The notes beneath the pieces were generated by a model. That model was given only the letters and a program-made list of their open reading frames with translations. It was not told the origin of the DNA and made no database searches. A stretch of 64,000 nucleotides of DNA. It comes from Nitrospirales bacterium (lineage in GTDB: Bacteria; Nitrospirota; Nitrospiria; Nitrospirales; UBA8639). The stretch spans positions 1 through 64,000 of the forward strand of contig JALDRK010000021.1 in the NCBI GenBank assembly GCA_031315915.1, written 5' to 3'. Below, piece by piece: positions 1-9,118 of the stretch; position 1 is the stretch's first letter; the number at the start of each line of letters is the position of its first letter. Position numbers and translations under genes: made by a program.

Positions 1-472
1 TGAATTGTTGGGGCCAGATTTCCATTTGAATCGTCTGTTTTCCGCGCGCATGGAAGCCAACCCGGTATTTCCATGCTGCGGGCCCTTCCCAGGTTTTCTC
101 TTGCCGGGCCTTCCGTTCCAGGATGGGCAAGAGATCGGGTGTCCCCATCGGCGGGAGCTGAATGGTTCGATGAAGGAATTGGGTATCATCCACCAATATG
201 GCCAAATTTTTCCCCGGGAAGTGTGTCTGCTGAATAGCTTCTTCCAAGGCCAGTTTGAGGTCCTCCATCGAAAAGACCGGTTCGGGTTTTTCCCATCCTT
301 CCCGGATGGTATTTTTAACGATGGATAAGGCTTTCAATCGGCCATTAAACAGGCTGACGCTTAGGGTTGTCAGATTTTTCTTGAAGCCGTTCATATGGAA
401 AGCCTGAGAGCGCTTCCCGATCATGTGGCCGGCTTCATCTGCCAGGTCCGAGCTTGTGAAGAGCGTGTTCAT
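1..472 (-). CDS. PilM-like pilus/secretion protein, partial (3' end outside window)
   Basis: Leftward open frame with no stop before the window edge, so only the first ~157 residues are seen. It begins MNTLFTSSDLADE 15 nt after the upstream pseudopilin stop. The stretch around residues 80-110 (AILVDDTQFLHRTIQLPPM, then DLLPILERKAR) has the pattern of the PilM/ComGB-type actin-like ATPase N-terminus, where a strand with a hydrophobic 'R-x-I-x-LP-M' segment precedes a helix. In that family the protein sits on the cytoplasmic face of the pilus or type II secretion machine. An in-frame ATG at 394 is an alternative start, but the frame stays open and protein-like up to 472. Position as last visible gene of the pilin operon supports the assignment; no nucleotide-binding motif is within view. 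Confidence 0.55.
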   Translation of the reverse strand, partial: MNTLFTSSDLADEAGHMIGKRSQAFHMNGFKKNLTTLSVSLFNGRLKALSIVKNTIREGWEKPEPVFSMEDLKLALEEAIQQTHFPGKNLAILVDDTQFLHRTIQLPPMGTPDLLPILERKARQEKTWEGPAAWKYRVGFHARGKQTIQMEIWPQQF

Positions 473-487
473 AAGGTACGATCGTCG

Positions 488-1300
488 TTACGGGACATAA
501 CATCCGCTACTGATAATTCTCCATTTCGAACCGGCCGGACAATCAGGATCAAAATGGTAGCCGGCATCTCCTGTCATGTTGAACTGAATATCAGGAGGAA
601 ACGTGTAGGTGTTGGATTCATCCAATCCGATGGTGGTTCCTACCAGGTGATATCTCAGATAGAGAGGCAGGGCGCCAGGTCCGGCATTCGTGTTGGTGCC
701 ACTGATGGCGTAACTTCCTCCTGCGCCGCTTCCTGATAAACTCACTAACCGAAACAAGTGGCCGAAGTGGCCTCGGTGAATTTTCAAATCCGGCGTGGCT
801 GTTTCATCCGTACTCCACCAGCTCTCAAAGTCCGCATCGGTCGTGATGGACGGATTGATGTTTTGACCTAAATGGGAAATGAGAAGAAAGCGGGCATCCG
901 CAAGCTGATTGGTAGCCAGACCAGTGCCATTGGAATATCCGGCCACGTTGGGTTGCATATATACATAGCGCAAAAATCCATTGGCATTCGTGTTCAACTG
1001 CCCTAGGGGAAGTGACACATAATCCGGACTGAGTGCCGCGAGATTTGCAGGAAATGTCTGGGTCTGCCGGATATATAATTCAATACCTATCCCAATGGCA
1101 GAAAGCCGCTGACTTTCAGCGTCACGATTCGCAGCCCTGACGGTATGGATGATATTCGGGGCAATCATGCTGCCCAGAATGGCGAGAATCGCCAGTACCC
1201 CGATCAATTCCACCAACGTAAACCCACCAGTGGAACGGGAGAAAGTCGGTTGAAGCACCGGACAATCTTTCGAGGTCAATGTTTCTCTCACCGATGTCAT
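488..1300 (-). CDS. Type II secretion/type IV pilus pseudopilin with class III leader
   Basis: Prepilin-like protein carrying the processing and methylation motif G|FTLVELIGVLAILA followed by a hydrophobic helix, so it should be cleaved by a PilD-type peptidase and assembled in the inner membrane. The mature part is ~245 residues. It is a paralogue of the next gene upstream (1592-2380): both share an ISHLGQ segment, a WW-TDE segment and a KI-RG-F segment. The start is uncertain: in-frame ATGs at 1300 and 1354 and a TTG at 1363 exist; I chose 1300 because it gives the shortest leader (~26 residues). A Cys pair near the C-terminus (DCPAG...SSGCYVP) may form a disulphide. Member of the leftward pilin operon. 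Confidence 0.8.
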   Translation of the reverse strand: MTSVRETLTSKDCPVLQPTFSRSTGGFTLVELIGVLAILAILGSMIAPNIIHTVRAANRDAESQRLSAIGIGIELYIRQTQTFPANLAALSPDYVSLPLGQLNTNANGFLRYVYMQPNVAGYSNGTGLATNQLADARFLLISHLGQNINPSITTDADFESWWSTDETATPDLKIHRGHFGHLFRLVSLSGSGAGGSYAISGTNTNAGPGALPLYLRYHLVGTTIGLDESNTYTFPPDIQFNMTGDAGYHFDPDCPAGSKWRIISSGCYVP

Positions 1301-1591
1301 ACGAGATTTCTGTGTCCTTTTCACGGTCAAAGGACATGCCAAGATCTCGGCCATGTCTTTCAACCGACGGCCCAGTTCCTACTAGGACAAACCTGCCGGG
1401 TATGCCTCTGACTCCTGTTTCGGTGAAGACAGGAAGAATCTTAATTGAGGCGGATCGCGTGGTTTGGGGGATAGATTATCGGGGCCATGAGATGCATATC
1501 CAGGAAAGCGGAATGTGAGAAATGTGAGAATGGAGGGGAGTGAATACCATTGAGCTATTCCGGTCAATTCAAGGCATCTCAGAAATCATGG

Positions 1592-2380
1592 TCAACAAAC
1601 AGGATTCAATGGGTTCCAGCGCTTTGTTGCTAAGCATGTGGGGTTAAACCAATACGCGGTGTTCGTGGTGAGGCCAAAGATGACCTCTGGAGTGATATAG
1701 GTGTCGTTTTCATCGAACCCAACTTCCGTCCCTTCGAGATGAAACCGGGTTTGGGTTGGCAGGAGACCTCCGTTTGAATGAACCGCCTGCCCATGAATAG
1801 AAAAACTTCCTCCGTTGCCTTGGGGATTGAGAGCGAGGGAGAAAAAGTGCGAAGCGAAACGGCCACGATAGATCTTGAGGTTTGGGTTGGCTGACTCATC
1901 GGTGGTCCACCAGGCTTGAAAGTCAGCCGGCGTGGCAATGCTGACGGCCGCGTCCTGACCCAGATGAGAAATCACCAAAAACCGGGCATCCGGAAGGCTG
2001 CCGGCTTGAAGTCCGGTGGAATTTTGAAAGCTTCCAAGGGTGGGATGGAGAACGAGATATCGTGAAAATCCTCTGGCGTTCCGTGAAATTTGGGAGGTGG
2101 AATAGGGAGCATAGTCGGGAATCAGGGCGGCCAAATTGGGAGGAAAAGACTTGTTCTGATCTAAATATGTCAAAATTCCCTTCGCAATGTGTCCCAACTC
2201 CCGGTCTTCAGTTTCCTGTTGCTGCCGATCCCATACTCTTACGATGGTGCCTGAGAACATGGCCAGTCCTATCGTCACGAGAGCCAAAAGCCCAATGATG
2301 GCCATGAGGGACAGGCCTTGTTCATTCCGAAGCGCCAATTGGGGAAGGATGTCTGTCGTATTCACGTTGTCCTTATCCAT
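1592..2380 (-). CDS. Pseudopilin-like protein lacking the +5 glutamate
   Basis: 262 residues, similar to the downstream pseudopilin through most of its soluble domain. The N-terminal hydrophobic helix is preceded by EQG|LSLMAIIGLLAL, so a Gly at the cleavage position is kept but the conserved Glu at +5 of mature pilins is Ala. In type II systems the +5 Glu is missing from the tip subunit GspK, so this may be a specialised minor pseudopilin; that is inference. The two C-terminal cysteines are present (NPTCL...NPVC). It lies ~200 nt after the GspF/PilC gene in the same direction. Confidence 0.75.
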   Translation of the reverse strand: MDKDNVNTTDILPQLALRNEQGLSLMAIIGLLALVTIGLAMFSGTIVRVWDRQQQETEDRELGHIAKGILTYLDQNKSFPPNLAALIPDYAPYSTSQISRNARGFSRYLVLHPTLGSFQNSTGLQAGSLPDARFLVISHLGQDAAVSIATPADFQAWWTTDESANPNLKIYRGRFASHFFSLALNPQGNGGSFSIHGQAVHSNGGLLPTQTRFHLEGTEVGFDENDTYITPEVIFGLTTNTAYWFNPTCLATKRWNPLNPVC

Positions 2381-2584
2381 CCTATTCTTGACTTCCCTTC
2401 CTCACTAGCGTGTGCGGTCCATTGGATTCTCAGGAGTATCAAGTCGTGAAGTACAGAGAAGGGAGATAGTGAAATGGAGACATTTTGCACGACAGTCCGG
2501 ACATCAATGCAGAACGTCGTGTCGGCGGTGCGGAAGGTCGTCTTGAATCTTCTTTGGTTTTGGCAGAGCATGCTGAACCTGCCC

Positions 2585-3793
2585 TTACCTGAATCCATCC
2601 ATGATGCTCATCATGGGCATAAACAGGGCCAGAGCTACTCCACCGACTATGGTAATCAATCCCAGTGTCACGGCTGGCTCAAACACGGCAAAAATTTTCT
2701 TGACACGCCTGGGAATTTCCCGATTATAAAAATTGGCCACATTCATGAGTGTTTGAGGCAGCTTGCCGGTCGATTCGCCCACCGAAATCATTTGGATCAT
2801 CATCGGTGGGAAAATGGGATGCCGGCTTAAGGCTTCGTGGATCGTGGAGCCCTCAGCTACGGCTTGTTCGGTGGCTTTGAGCGCTCTTGCGACGACGGCG
2901 TTTCCCACGAGCCCTTGGCACAACTGAAGGCATTGCAAGATGGGAATGCCCGCGCGATACAAGACGGCAAAATTCTGAACGAATTTGGATAGTGTGAGCA
3001 TGTTGATCAATTCCCCGAGAATGGGAATCTTGAGCAAAAGATGGTCGCGCAGTGTCCCATATCCCGGCAGGAATTTCCGGGCAATCAGCCACACGAAAGG
3101 CATGGCGCATATTATTGGTGTCCAAATCCACCAGCTATTTACCATGAGTTCGCTCAAGCCTATGATGATGCGGGTCAATGCCGGTAAGGGCACATTTAAG
3201 TCTTTCAGAATGGGAACGAACCGGGGAATGACAAAGGTGAACAGAAGTCCTAACAATCCGATAACCGCTACCAGAACAATACTGGGATAAATGGTCGCTT
3301 GGCGAACATCTCCACGAATTTGGTCCAGCCAATTCAAATACCGTTCCAGCTCTTGAAACGTGGCCGTCAATGTTCCGCTTTCTTCTCCGGCTTGAATGAG
3401 GTTCACGATTTGTGGCGCGAATATTTTCGGATATTTCCCCATAGCCTCATATAGTGTACTGCCGGCTTCGACATGTTGATAAATGGTTTGTAAAATGTTT
3501 CGTAAAGCCGGGCTTGGGGATTCCTGGACAAGATTTTTAAGGGCCTGAGGCAACGACACTCCTGCATCCAATAGTGTAAACATGTGAGTGGAGAATTCCA
3601 TCAGATCGCGAGATTTGACCTTTTCCCTCTGTTTTGAGGCTCGGATCTGATTGGGGGCGACTTCCCGGGCCCGAATCAACCATAGTCCCGTTTGCTCAAG
3701 TCGGGCTTCCAGGTCCATGAGCGATGGGGCTGTCATTTCTCCTTCAATAGGGTGTCCCTCGTTGTTGGAAGCCCGGAAATGAAAGTTAGCCAC
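2585..3793 (-). CDS. GspF/PilC inner-membrane platform protein
   Basis: 402 residues, the usual length for the GspF/PilC family. Two copies of the T2SSF domain are visible (about residues 70-195 and 270-395), each ending in membrane helices, with the family-typical segment LIQAGEESGTL and its repeat MISVGESTGKL. It is the membrane platform on which the assembly ATPase turns. The GTG start overlaps the end of the GspE gene by 8 nt, indicating translational coupling. Whether the machine is a type II secretion system or a type IV pilus cannot be told from this gene alone. Confidence 0.92.
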   Translation of the reverse strand: MANFHFRASNNEGHPIEGEMTAPSLMDLEARLEQTGLWLIRAREVAPNQIRASKQREKVKSRDLMEFSTHMFTLLDAGVSLPQALKNLVQESPSPALRNILQTIYQHVEAGSTLYEAMGKYPKIFAPQIVNLIQAGEESGTLTATFQELERYLNWLDQIRGDVRQATIYPSIVLVAVIGLLGLLFTFVIPRFVPILKDLNVPLPALTRIIIGLSELMVNSWWIWTPIICAMPFVWLIARKFLPGYGTLRDHLLLKIPILGELINMLTLSKFVQNFAVLYRAGIPILQCLQLCQGLVGNAVVARALKATEQAVAEGSTIHEALSRHPIFPPMMIQMISVGESTGKLPQTLMNVANFYNREIPRRVKKIFAVFEPAVTLGLITIVGGVALALFMPMMSIMDGFR

Positions 3794-5474
3794 CGGTAAC
3801 CCTCATCACTTCTTCAATAGTGGTTAACCCCTGAAGGGCTTTCCTCAGGCCGTCCTCGAACATGGTAGGCATATCCTCTTTTGCAATGATGGCTCTGATC
3901 CCTGCCATATCCGGTCCATGGACTATAGGGGCATGCAGTTGTTCGCTGATGTGAACGATTTCATAAATACCCAAACGTCCCTTAAACCCCGTCTGGTTGC
4001 AGGCACGACATCCTGCCCCCATCCATAGCCGTGGAATCTGATGATCGGGGATGTCCACGTTGAGTTCCGACAGAACCATGTCGGAATGTTCTCGTTCGAC
4101 TTTGCATTCGAGACAAATGCACCGGACCAGGCGTTGCCCGATCACCGCTGTGAGGGCTGAGGCTAGTAAAAACGGTTCCACGCCCATGTCGATGAACCGT
4201 GGAATGGCGCCTAGGGCATCATTAGTATGAAGGGTCGAGAAGACTAGGTGCCCGGTGAGGGCTGCGCGCATGGCCAGGTCGGCGGTTTCTTGATCCCGAA
4301 TTTCACCGACCAGGATCACATCGGGATCCTGGCGAAGAAGGGCACGGAGCCCCGCCGCAAATGTCATGCCGATCTCAGGATTGACTTGGGTTTGACGAAT
4401 TAGTGGCATCTGGTATTCGATCGGATCTTCCAAGGTAAAGACGCTGAGTTCTTTGGCATTCACGTTCCGGAGAGCGGTATAGAGTGTAGTGGTTTTTCCA
4501 CTGCCGGTTGGCCCTGTGACCAGAATGATCCCGTGAGGTCGCTTAATCAGCGATTGAATGCGAGTCTGGTCCTGTGGAGTCAGCCCCAGGGCATCGAATT
4601 CCAATTTGACCGAGCCTTTATCCAGAACACGGAGGACGATACTTTCTCCAAAGTTGGTCGGCAGTGTGGAGACCCGAAGATCGATTCGGCGGGTGCCTAA
4701 GGAAAAAGGGATTCGGCCATCTTGAGGAATACGTTTTTCCGTCAAGTTCAAATTCGCCATGAGTTTCAAGCGAGCGGATATGGGGGGTTGGAGCTGCTTG
4801 GGAATTAATATTTCCTGGGCCAAGACACCATCGACTCGCATGCGAACCCGGAGATATTGTTCATCCGGTTCCACATGGATGTCTGTCACACGGGATTGAA
4901 TCGCCGCTGTGATCAGTTGGTTGCAGAGCCTGATAATGGGCGCTTCCCCGCTGCTTTCCTCCCCCAGTTCAGACAGGCCCTTCAGGGTCAGTTCATCCAG
5001 GAGTTGCTTGATCGACTCGCTATGGGCGTAATGTCGTTCAATCGCTTCCAGGAGTTCCTGTGTGGGTGCCGTGTGAGTTTTGACATTGAGGCCGGTGAAG
5101 CTTTCAATGGTATCCACCGCGAGAATGTTAAGGGGGTCAGCCATGGCAATGGTCAACACATCGGCCTGTTTACTGATGGGAAGCACCTGATGGTGTTTGG
5201 CAAGAGGGTAGGGGATGAGAGCGAGAATGTCGGGTGACACGAACGTATCGGCAAGATCAATGATGTCGGTTTGGGTTCCGATAGCCAGATAGCGGGCGAG
5301 GACGGCTTCGGAAAGAAAGCCTAAATTGACAAGAACTTGTCCAAGAAGTCGTCCCTGCCGTTTGGCCTCGCGAACGGCAAGATCTAATTGTTCCGGATTG
5401 AGATGGCCGTCTTGAAGAAGCCGGGTGCCGAGTTGAGGGCGATTAGCCGAGGTTGTGGTCGTGGAGGTGGTCAT
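3786..5474 (-). CDS. GspE/PilB-family assembly ATPase
   Basis: 562 residues. N-terminal MshEN-type domain (about 15-160, LLQDGHLNPEQLDLA...), then the N2 domain and RecA-like motor. Walker A GPTGSGKTTTLY, Asp box LEDPIEYQ, Walker B-like DPDVILVGEIRD and His box LRALLRQD-STLHTNDA are all present. A tetracysteine zinc site (CICLEC...CRACNQTG) lies near the C-terminus, as in GspE and PilB. It powers pseudopilus or pilus extension from the cytoplasm. Coupled to the GspF/PilC gene by an 8-nt overlap. No PilT homologue is in view, which leans slightly towards type II secretion. Confidence 0.95.
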   Translation of the reverse strand: MTTSTTTTSANRPQLGTRLLQDGHLNPEQLDLAVREAKRQGRLLGQVLVNLGFLSEAVLARYLAIGTQTDIIDLADTFVSPDILALIPYPLAKHHQVLPISKQADVLTIAMADPLNILAVDTIESFTGLNVKTHTAPTQELLEAIERHYAHSESIKQLLDELTLKGLSELGEESSGEAPIIRLCNQLITAAIQSRVTDIHVEPDEQYLRVRMRVDGVLAQEILIPKQLQPPISARLKLMANLNLTEKRIPQDGRIPFSLGTRRIDLRVSTLPTNFGESIVLRVLDKGSVKLEFDALGLTPQDQTRIQSLIKRPHGIILVTGPTGSGKTTTLYTALRNVNAKELSVFTLEDPIEYQMPLIRQTQVNPEIGMTFAAGLRALLRQDPDVILVGEIRDQETADLAMRAALTGHLVFSTLHTNDALGAIPRFIDMGVEPFLLASALTAVIGQRLVRCICLECKVEREHSDMVLSELNVDIPDHQIPRLWMGAGCRACNQTGFKGRLGIYEIVHISEQLHAPIVHGPDMAGIRAIIAKEDMPTMFEDGLRKALQGLTTIEEVMRVTGG

Positions 5475-5607
5475 AACCCATCCCTGGTCGTCGTGCAGTG
5501 GAGGGGTTTATAAGAAGAAACTGATCAGGGTCACCATGCTGTTTTAAAACCAATATCCCTTGTGAAAGGGTCAGATGAGCCTCCGCGTGCTTTGCCACGC
5601 CGAGCGG

Positions 5608-6291
5608 TTATTGATGCGCGAGGTAAATATACATCCGGTCGTTGCCGGGATTGTATTTGACCCGGCCTCTGAGCTGTCGTTCCGTCAGATTGGTTCCGAT
5701 ACCGGCATCAATGATCCCGTCTAATTCGCTAAATTCGGTATCGGACACACCGTCCACACGAAGATAGGCAACTCGGGCACCGGTGGGAAGATCGCTGTTG
5801 CCGTCGTTTCCTTTTAAATCCCAGCCAACATTCGTACCGGTTACGGCAGCTCCTAACGCGATGGCCGCCGAGGCCGGCATGAACATAGTCGTTCCTATCC
5901 CTGGAGGCGTGTTGGTATTGAATTTTTCCAAATAAGGTCCCTGAAATCGCACCCATTGGTTGGCGCCGGTATTGAGTGCATCGGTGGAATCTAGCGTCAA
6001 TCGTGCAGGGAGTGATGCGACCGTCGCACTATCGCCTCCATTTTCGGCGGCCGGGACACCGGTGGCGTTTAACGGATACAGGGTTCCCACGTCGGCGTAG
6101 TAGTTAGCGATGGCCGTTTCGTATGTGCGCAACGCCGCCGCCAACGAGCGGGCGTTTGAGGAAGCGATCAGGGTAAAAATTTTAGGGAGCAGGAGTGCAA
6201 TCAGGATGGCAATAATCGCCAGAACTCCAATCATTTCCACGAGGGTAAATCCCTGTGATTGGCGAAATGGTCGATCAGAGAAACTATTCAT
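5608..6291 (-). CDS. GspG-like major pseudopilin/pilin
   Basis: 227 residues with a short leader of 13 residues and the strong prepilin motif G|FTLVEMIGVLAIIAILIALLLP, including Glu+5. The remainder is a soluble domain rich in Gly/Ala/Thr, with a NYYADVGTLYP segment resembling the GspG region after the long helix. It is the first pilin of the operon and stands 130 nt upstream of the GspE gene, so it is the probable major subunit. Exact class (type IVa pilin or GspG) is not resolved. Confidence 0.85.
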   Translation of the reverse strand: MNSFSDRPFRQSQGFTLVEMIGVLAIIAILIALLLPKIFTLIASSNARSLAAALRTYETAIANYYADVGTLYPLNATGVPAAENGGDSATVASLPARLTLDSTDALNTGANQWVRFQGPYLEKFNTNTPPGIGTTMFMPASAAIALGAAVTGTNVGWDLKGNDGNSDLPTGARVAYLRVDGVSDTEFSELDGIIDAGIGTNLTERQLRGRVKYNPGNDRMYIYLAHQ

Positions 6292-6425
6292 AACCAGGGC
6301 TCCTTGCTAATGAAGAGTAATGGGGCTCCGTACCGCAGAGACATGGCCTGCGGCATAGACCATTTACTCTCATCGGATTTTGGAATGAGAACCTTAAGGA
6401 AAGGAACCTTCAGCGTTTCCGGATC

Positions 6426-7118
6426 TTAAAGTGAGGAGCGAGATCGAAGCTTTAACAGAGCAATGCGGGCGAAGGGATCTCCTATTTGCTGGGCCTGTTG
6501 GAAGAGATGGCGGGCAGTGTCCGGAGCGGGTCGGCCCAATTGTCCGTCGGCATACAGAAAGCCTAAATGGACGAGGGCGGGTGCCAATTGAGGGTCGAGT
6601 TCCAGGGCCTGAGTAATGGCTTCTTTCGCGTCATCCATTTTTCCAAGAGTTTTTAGCGTCATGCCCATCCCTAGAAGCGCATGGGCAGAATGAGGATGGT
6701 GGTTGAGCGCTTGTCGATAGGCCGCCATCGCGGCATCCGGCTGACCATTGACGAGAAATTTCCATCCCAGTTTCATATGTGGAACGACCGGGCTTTGATC
6801 CGGAATAAACCCCTGCGGAGGGGATGAGACGGAATCGTTCTGACCGAATTGAGCCTCTGATGATTCAGTCTCACTGGGTTTGGGTTCTGCCGTGTTCGGT
6901 CGAACCCAAAATTTTTGTAAAGTGGGATCATGGCGGAGCCCTGCTCGACTATTGGGTTTCGTGACATCAAAAATGCCATGAGTATCCAAATGGTTGCCTA
7001 ATGCTGTTGATGAGACGAACAGGATCAGTGTGGTCAGTCCTATGATTTCACATTGAACGTCAAACGGGTTCCACGCTTTGAGAAACTGTAGGAAAAAGTT
7101 GTTTGGCATGATTCCCAA
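6426..7118 (-). CDS. Membrane-anchored TPR protein
   Basis: 230 residues with one N-terminal membrane segment (EIIGLTTLILFVSSTAL), a Pro/Ser-rich linker, and from about residue 110 two to three tetratricopeptide repeats (AMAAYRQALNHHPHSAHALLG; AKEAITQALELDPQLAPALVHLG). It is the first gene of the leftward pilin/secretion cluster and probably serves as a pilotin or assembly scaffold in the periplasm, as TPR proteins in such loci do. That role is inferred from position only. Confidence 0.75.
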   Translation of the reverse strand: MGIMPNNFFLQFLKAWNPFDVQCEIIGLTTLILFVSSTALGNHLDTHGIFDVTKPNSRAGLRHDPTLQKFWVRPNTAEPKPSETESSEAQFGQNDSVSSPPQGFIPDQSPVVPHMKLGWKFLVNGQPDAAMAAYRQALNHHPHSAHALLGMGMTLKTLGKMDDAKEAITQALELDPQLAPALVHLGFLYADGQLGRPAPDTARHLFQQAQQIGDPFARIALLKLRSRSSL

Positions 7119-7355
7119 CTACTTGTGGTCAATTACCGTGCTTTTTAACCATTAAGATGGTTGGGATATCGGAAGAAATGAGGTACGCTTAAGATACGGA
7201 AAAGAGAATGACTGCCATTGGCAGGCATTGCCATGCAGTAGCCAGCAATTCCTTAGAAAATCGAACAAGGATTGGGGAAATGATCAGGATGGATAACAGA
7301 AAAGCAGAAGGGGCAAGAACATTCACGCCGCGTGGGCCTTGCTTAGCGAGAAGGG

Positions 7356-7392
7356 CCCTTATGCGGCCTCTCCGATAGAAGAGGCCTAAGGG
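7356..7392. repeat. Hairpin downstream of glutaredoxin gene
   Basis: Nested inverted repeat: outer CCCTTA/TAAGGG and inner GGCCTCT/AGAGGCC with an 8-nt loop and a 3-nt bulge. It begins 25 nt after the stop of the leftward glutaredoxin gene. There is no U-run on either side, so it may be a processing or stability hairpin or a Rho-dependent end, not a canonical intrinsic terminator. The rest of 7119-7416 shows no gene. Confidence 0.5.
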
Positions 7393-7416
7393 ACATAATC
7401 GACAAACGGTCTATAT

Positions 7417-7749
7417 CTATTTAGGAGGGGCTTGGAACGCTTCTTTTAAGAGCGTTTGTAATTCGCCTTTTTCTTCCATAGGTCCCAGAACATCGGTATC
7501 TCCATAAAATGTGCCGTTGATGAAGACTTTGGGTAAGGTGGGCCAATTGGTCAATTTTGTGAGGGCCTCACGCTTTTCCGGATTGGTAAGGACGTTAATA
7601 AGTTCATAGGGGTAGCCAAACTTATTGAAAAATTCCATGGTCTCGACAGTGAACCCGCATTGCGGTGCGGTTTTTGTGCCTTTGCCATAAATCAAAATTT
7701 TGTGTGTGGCGATTTCTTGTTGAATTTCTGCATCAATGGAATTGCTCAT
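7417..7749 (-). CDS. grxD: Grx4-family monothiol glutaredoxin
   Basis: 110 residues with the thioredoxin fold of monothiol glutaredoxins. The active-site motif reads CGFT (Cys31) where the family normally has CGFS. The glutathione-binding Lys (YGKGTK), the WPTLP cis-Pro loop and the GDTDVL segment are present. These proteins bind a [2Fe-2S] cluster with glutathione and pass it on. AAGGAGG lies ahead of the start and inside the end of the upstream bolA gene, 2 nt away, so the two are one operon. Grx4-BolA heterodimers are well known, and this order fits one. Confidence 0.93.
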   Translation of the reverse strand: MSNSIDAEIQQEIATHKILIYGKGTKTAPQCGFTVETMEFFNKFGYPYELINVLTNPEKREALTKLTNWPTLPKVFINGTFYGDTDVLGPMEEKGELQTLLKEAFQAPPK

Positions 7750-7751
7750 AG

Positions 7752-8000
7752 TTATCCTCCTTTGGCTTCTTCTCGGGTTTTAGCTTGAATCTCTAGGGCA
7801 TGGATTCGTCCATCCTTCATGGGCGCATCCAATGCTTGATAAATTATGCGATGACGGTCCAGAAGATTTTTTTCTTTGAATCCGTCAGAGATCACTTTCA
7901 CCGTAAAATGATCCATGGTCCCGGTGCGATCAATGACGGATACATCGGCATCGGCTAACGACTGTTTAATGTAGCTACTGAGATCTTCGAAGGTAATCAT
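7752..8000 (-). CDS. BolA-family protein
   Basis: 82 residues from ATG at 8000, preceded by AGGAG. A longer frame runs upstream but overlaps the esterase gene and has no BolA-like sequence, so the internal ATG is chosen. The BolA core is clear: VKVISDGFKEKNLLDRHRIIYQAL, with the conserved His used as cluster ligand, followed by IHALEIQAKT. It should form a cluster-bridged heterodimer with the monothiol glutaredoxin encoded 2 nt downstream and act in iron-sulfur trafficking. Confidence 0.92.
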   Translation of the reverse strand: MITFEDLSSYIKQSLADADVSVIDRTGTMDHFTVKVISDGFKEKNLLDRHRIIYQALDAPMKDGRIHALEIQAKTREEAKGG

Positions 8001-8091
8001 TGAAGATGAGGCTCCTGGAAATAGAATGTTCACCCAATATACCGGAGGATGATTTTTCTGCGCAATGACAAGGCCGGGTTGGTGTCGTACC

Positions 8092-8820
8092 TCAGGAAAG
8101 CGGGCTGGGAGGGAGCGCACGGCGCATGAATGATCCCATGTCCTGCAGGATGGGAAGGGGAATCTCATGGCCTCCTCGAAATTCTGTCCAGTGGACGAGT
8201 AATCCAGCCGAGGTCATGTGGTCTCGAAGTTGTGCGGCAACTGAATGAGCCAGGATGTCGTCATGGGTGCCATGGCTTTGGAATACCGCTAACCCTTTCC
8301 GGGTGGGAAGAGCCGTTACCCATGCTTGTTTGGTGATTATCGTGGTTGATAAAAGGATCAGCCCTGCCAGTGCAGTGTTCGAGCGTACGGTGTAGTCCAA
8401 GGCAAGCATGGCCCCTTGTGAAAACCCGCCTAAAATCAACTGATCTTGGGGAACAACTAGGTTTCCGACTGCCATCTGAATCAGGTCAGCCAGACGGTTT
8501 CGAGCGGATTCCAACCCGCGGGGCACTTCCAGGGCAAGAGATTCCCATTGTCCTTGGGCTCTTGCCCTCATGAGGCGTTCCATATCCAACATCCACCAGG
8601 CTCGGGCATCCCCTAAACCAAAATCCAGGCTGAGAGGAGCCGCCGGAAAGAGAAAACGGACCGCTTTCGGTACGTTCAAATATGGAGCTAATGGAACCAG
8701 GTCATCTCCTGGTGCTCCAAACCCGTGAAGGAGCATAACCAACGGCCCCTCGCCGCCTCCAAGAGAGTCGTCTCCACCGGTAATGCGGATATCCAAGCCG
8801 GCCCAGTGTTCTTCTCGCAT
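8092..8820 (-). CDS. Alpha/beta-hydrolase, phospholipase/carboxylesterase family
   Basis: 242 residues of the abhydrolase_2 (carboxylesterase/acyl-protein-thioesterase-like) type. Oxyanion segment MLLHGFGAPGDD near residue 30, nucleophile elbow GGFSQGAMLAL (Ser about 147), catalytic Asp in QSHGTHDDI and His in FRGGHEIPLP. Substrate is unknown; members hydrolyse short acyl esters. The gene ends about 90 nt before bolA on the same strand and may be cotranscribed. Confidence 0.85.
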   Translation of the reverse strand: MREEHWAGLDIRITGGDDSLGGGEGPLVMLLHGFGAPGDDLVPLAPYLNVPKAVRFLFPAAPLSLDFGLGDARAWWMLDMERLMRARAQGQWESLALEVPRGLESARNRLADLIQMAVGNLVVPQDQLILGGFSQGAMLALDYTVRSNTALAGLILLSTTIITKQAWVTALPTRKGLAVFQSHGTHDDILAHSVAAQLRDHMTSAGLLVHWTEFRGGHEIPLPILQDMGSFMRRALPPSPLS

Positions 8821-8938
8821 AAAAAATTTGGCAGACGATTAAAGTGAAATCAGCTTGAAAGGCAGACAAAAATGATGACTCGTCAGTGCTTGGTCAGGGA
8901 GAAGAGATTGAAGAGACTTCAAAAAAATCGAACCGGAA

Positions 8939-9118
8939 TTAGTGACCCATTTTTGGAGCACCGGCATTGGCTCCTTGAGTCACAAGGGGGATTCGGAGAA
9001 CCTGCTGGCAGTGATTGCATACGACTTTTATGGTATTCTCATCCACATACTGAACCTCATCTTCTTTTCTCCAGAAAAGCTTGGAACACTTGGGACATTT
9101 TCGAACGAGCATGGGCAT
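8939..9118 (-). CDS. Small zinc-ribbon protein
   Basis: 59 residues from ATG at 9118, which has GGGAG 8 nt upstream; a GTG at 9127 is a weaker alternative. Two CxxC knuckles (CPKC near residue 8 and CNHC near 35) suggest one zinc ribbon. Nothing else is recognisable. It is divergent from the acetyltransferase at 9417; the 298 nt between them hold the promoters of both and no gene that I can see. Confidence 0.7.
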   Translation of the reverse strand: MPMLVRKCPKCSKLFWRKEDEVQYVDENTIKVVCNHCQQVLRIPLVTQGANAGAPKMGH

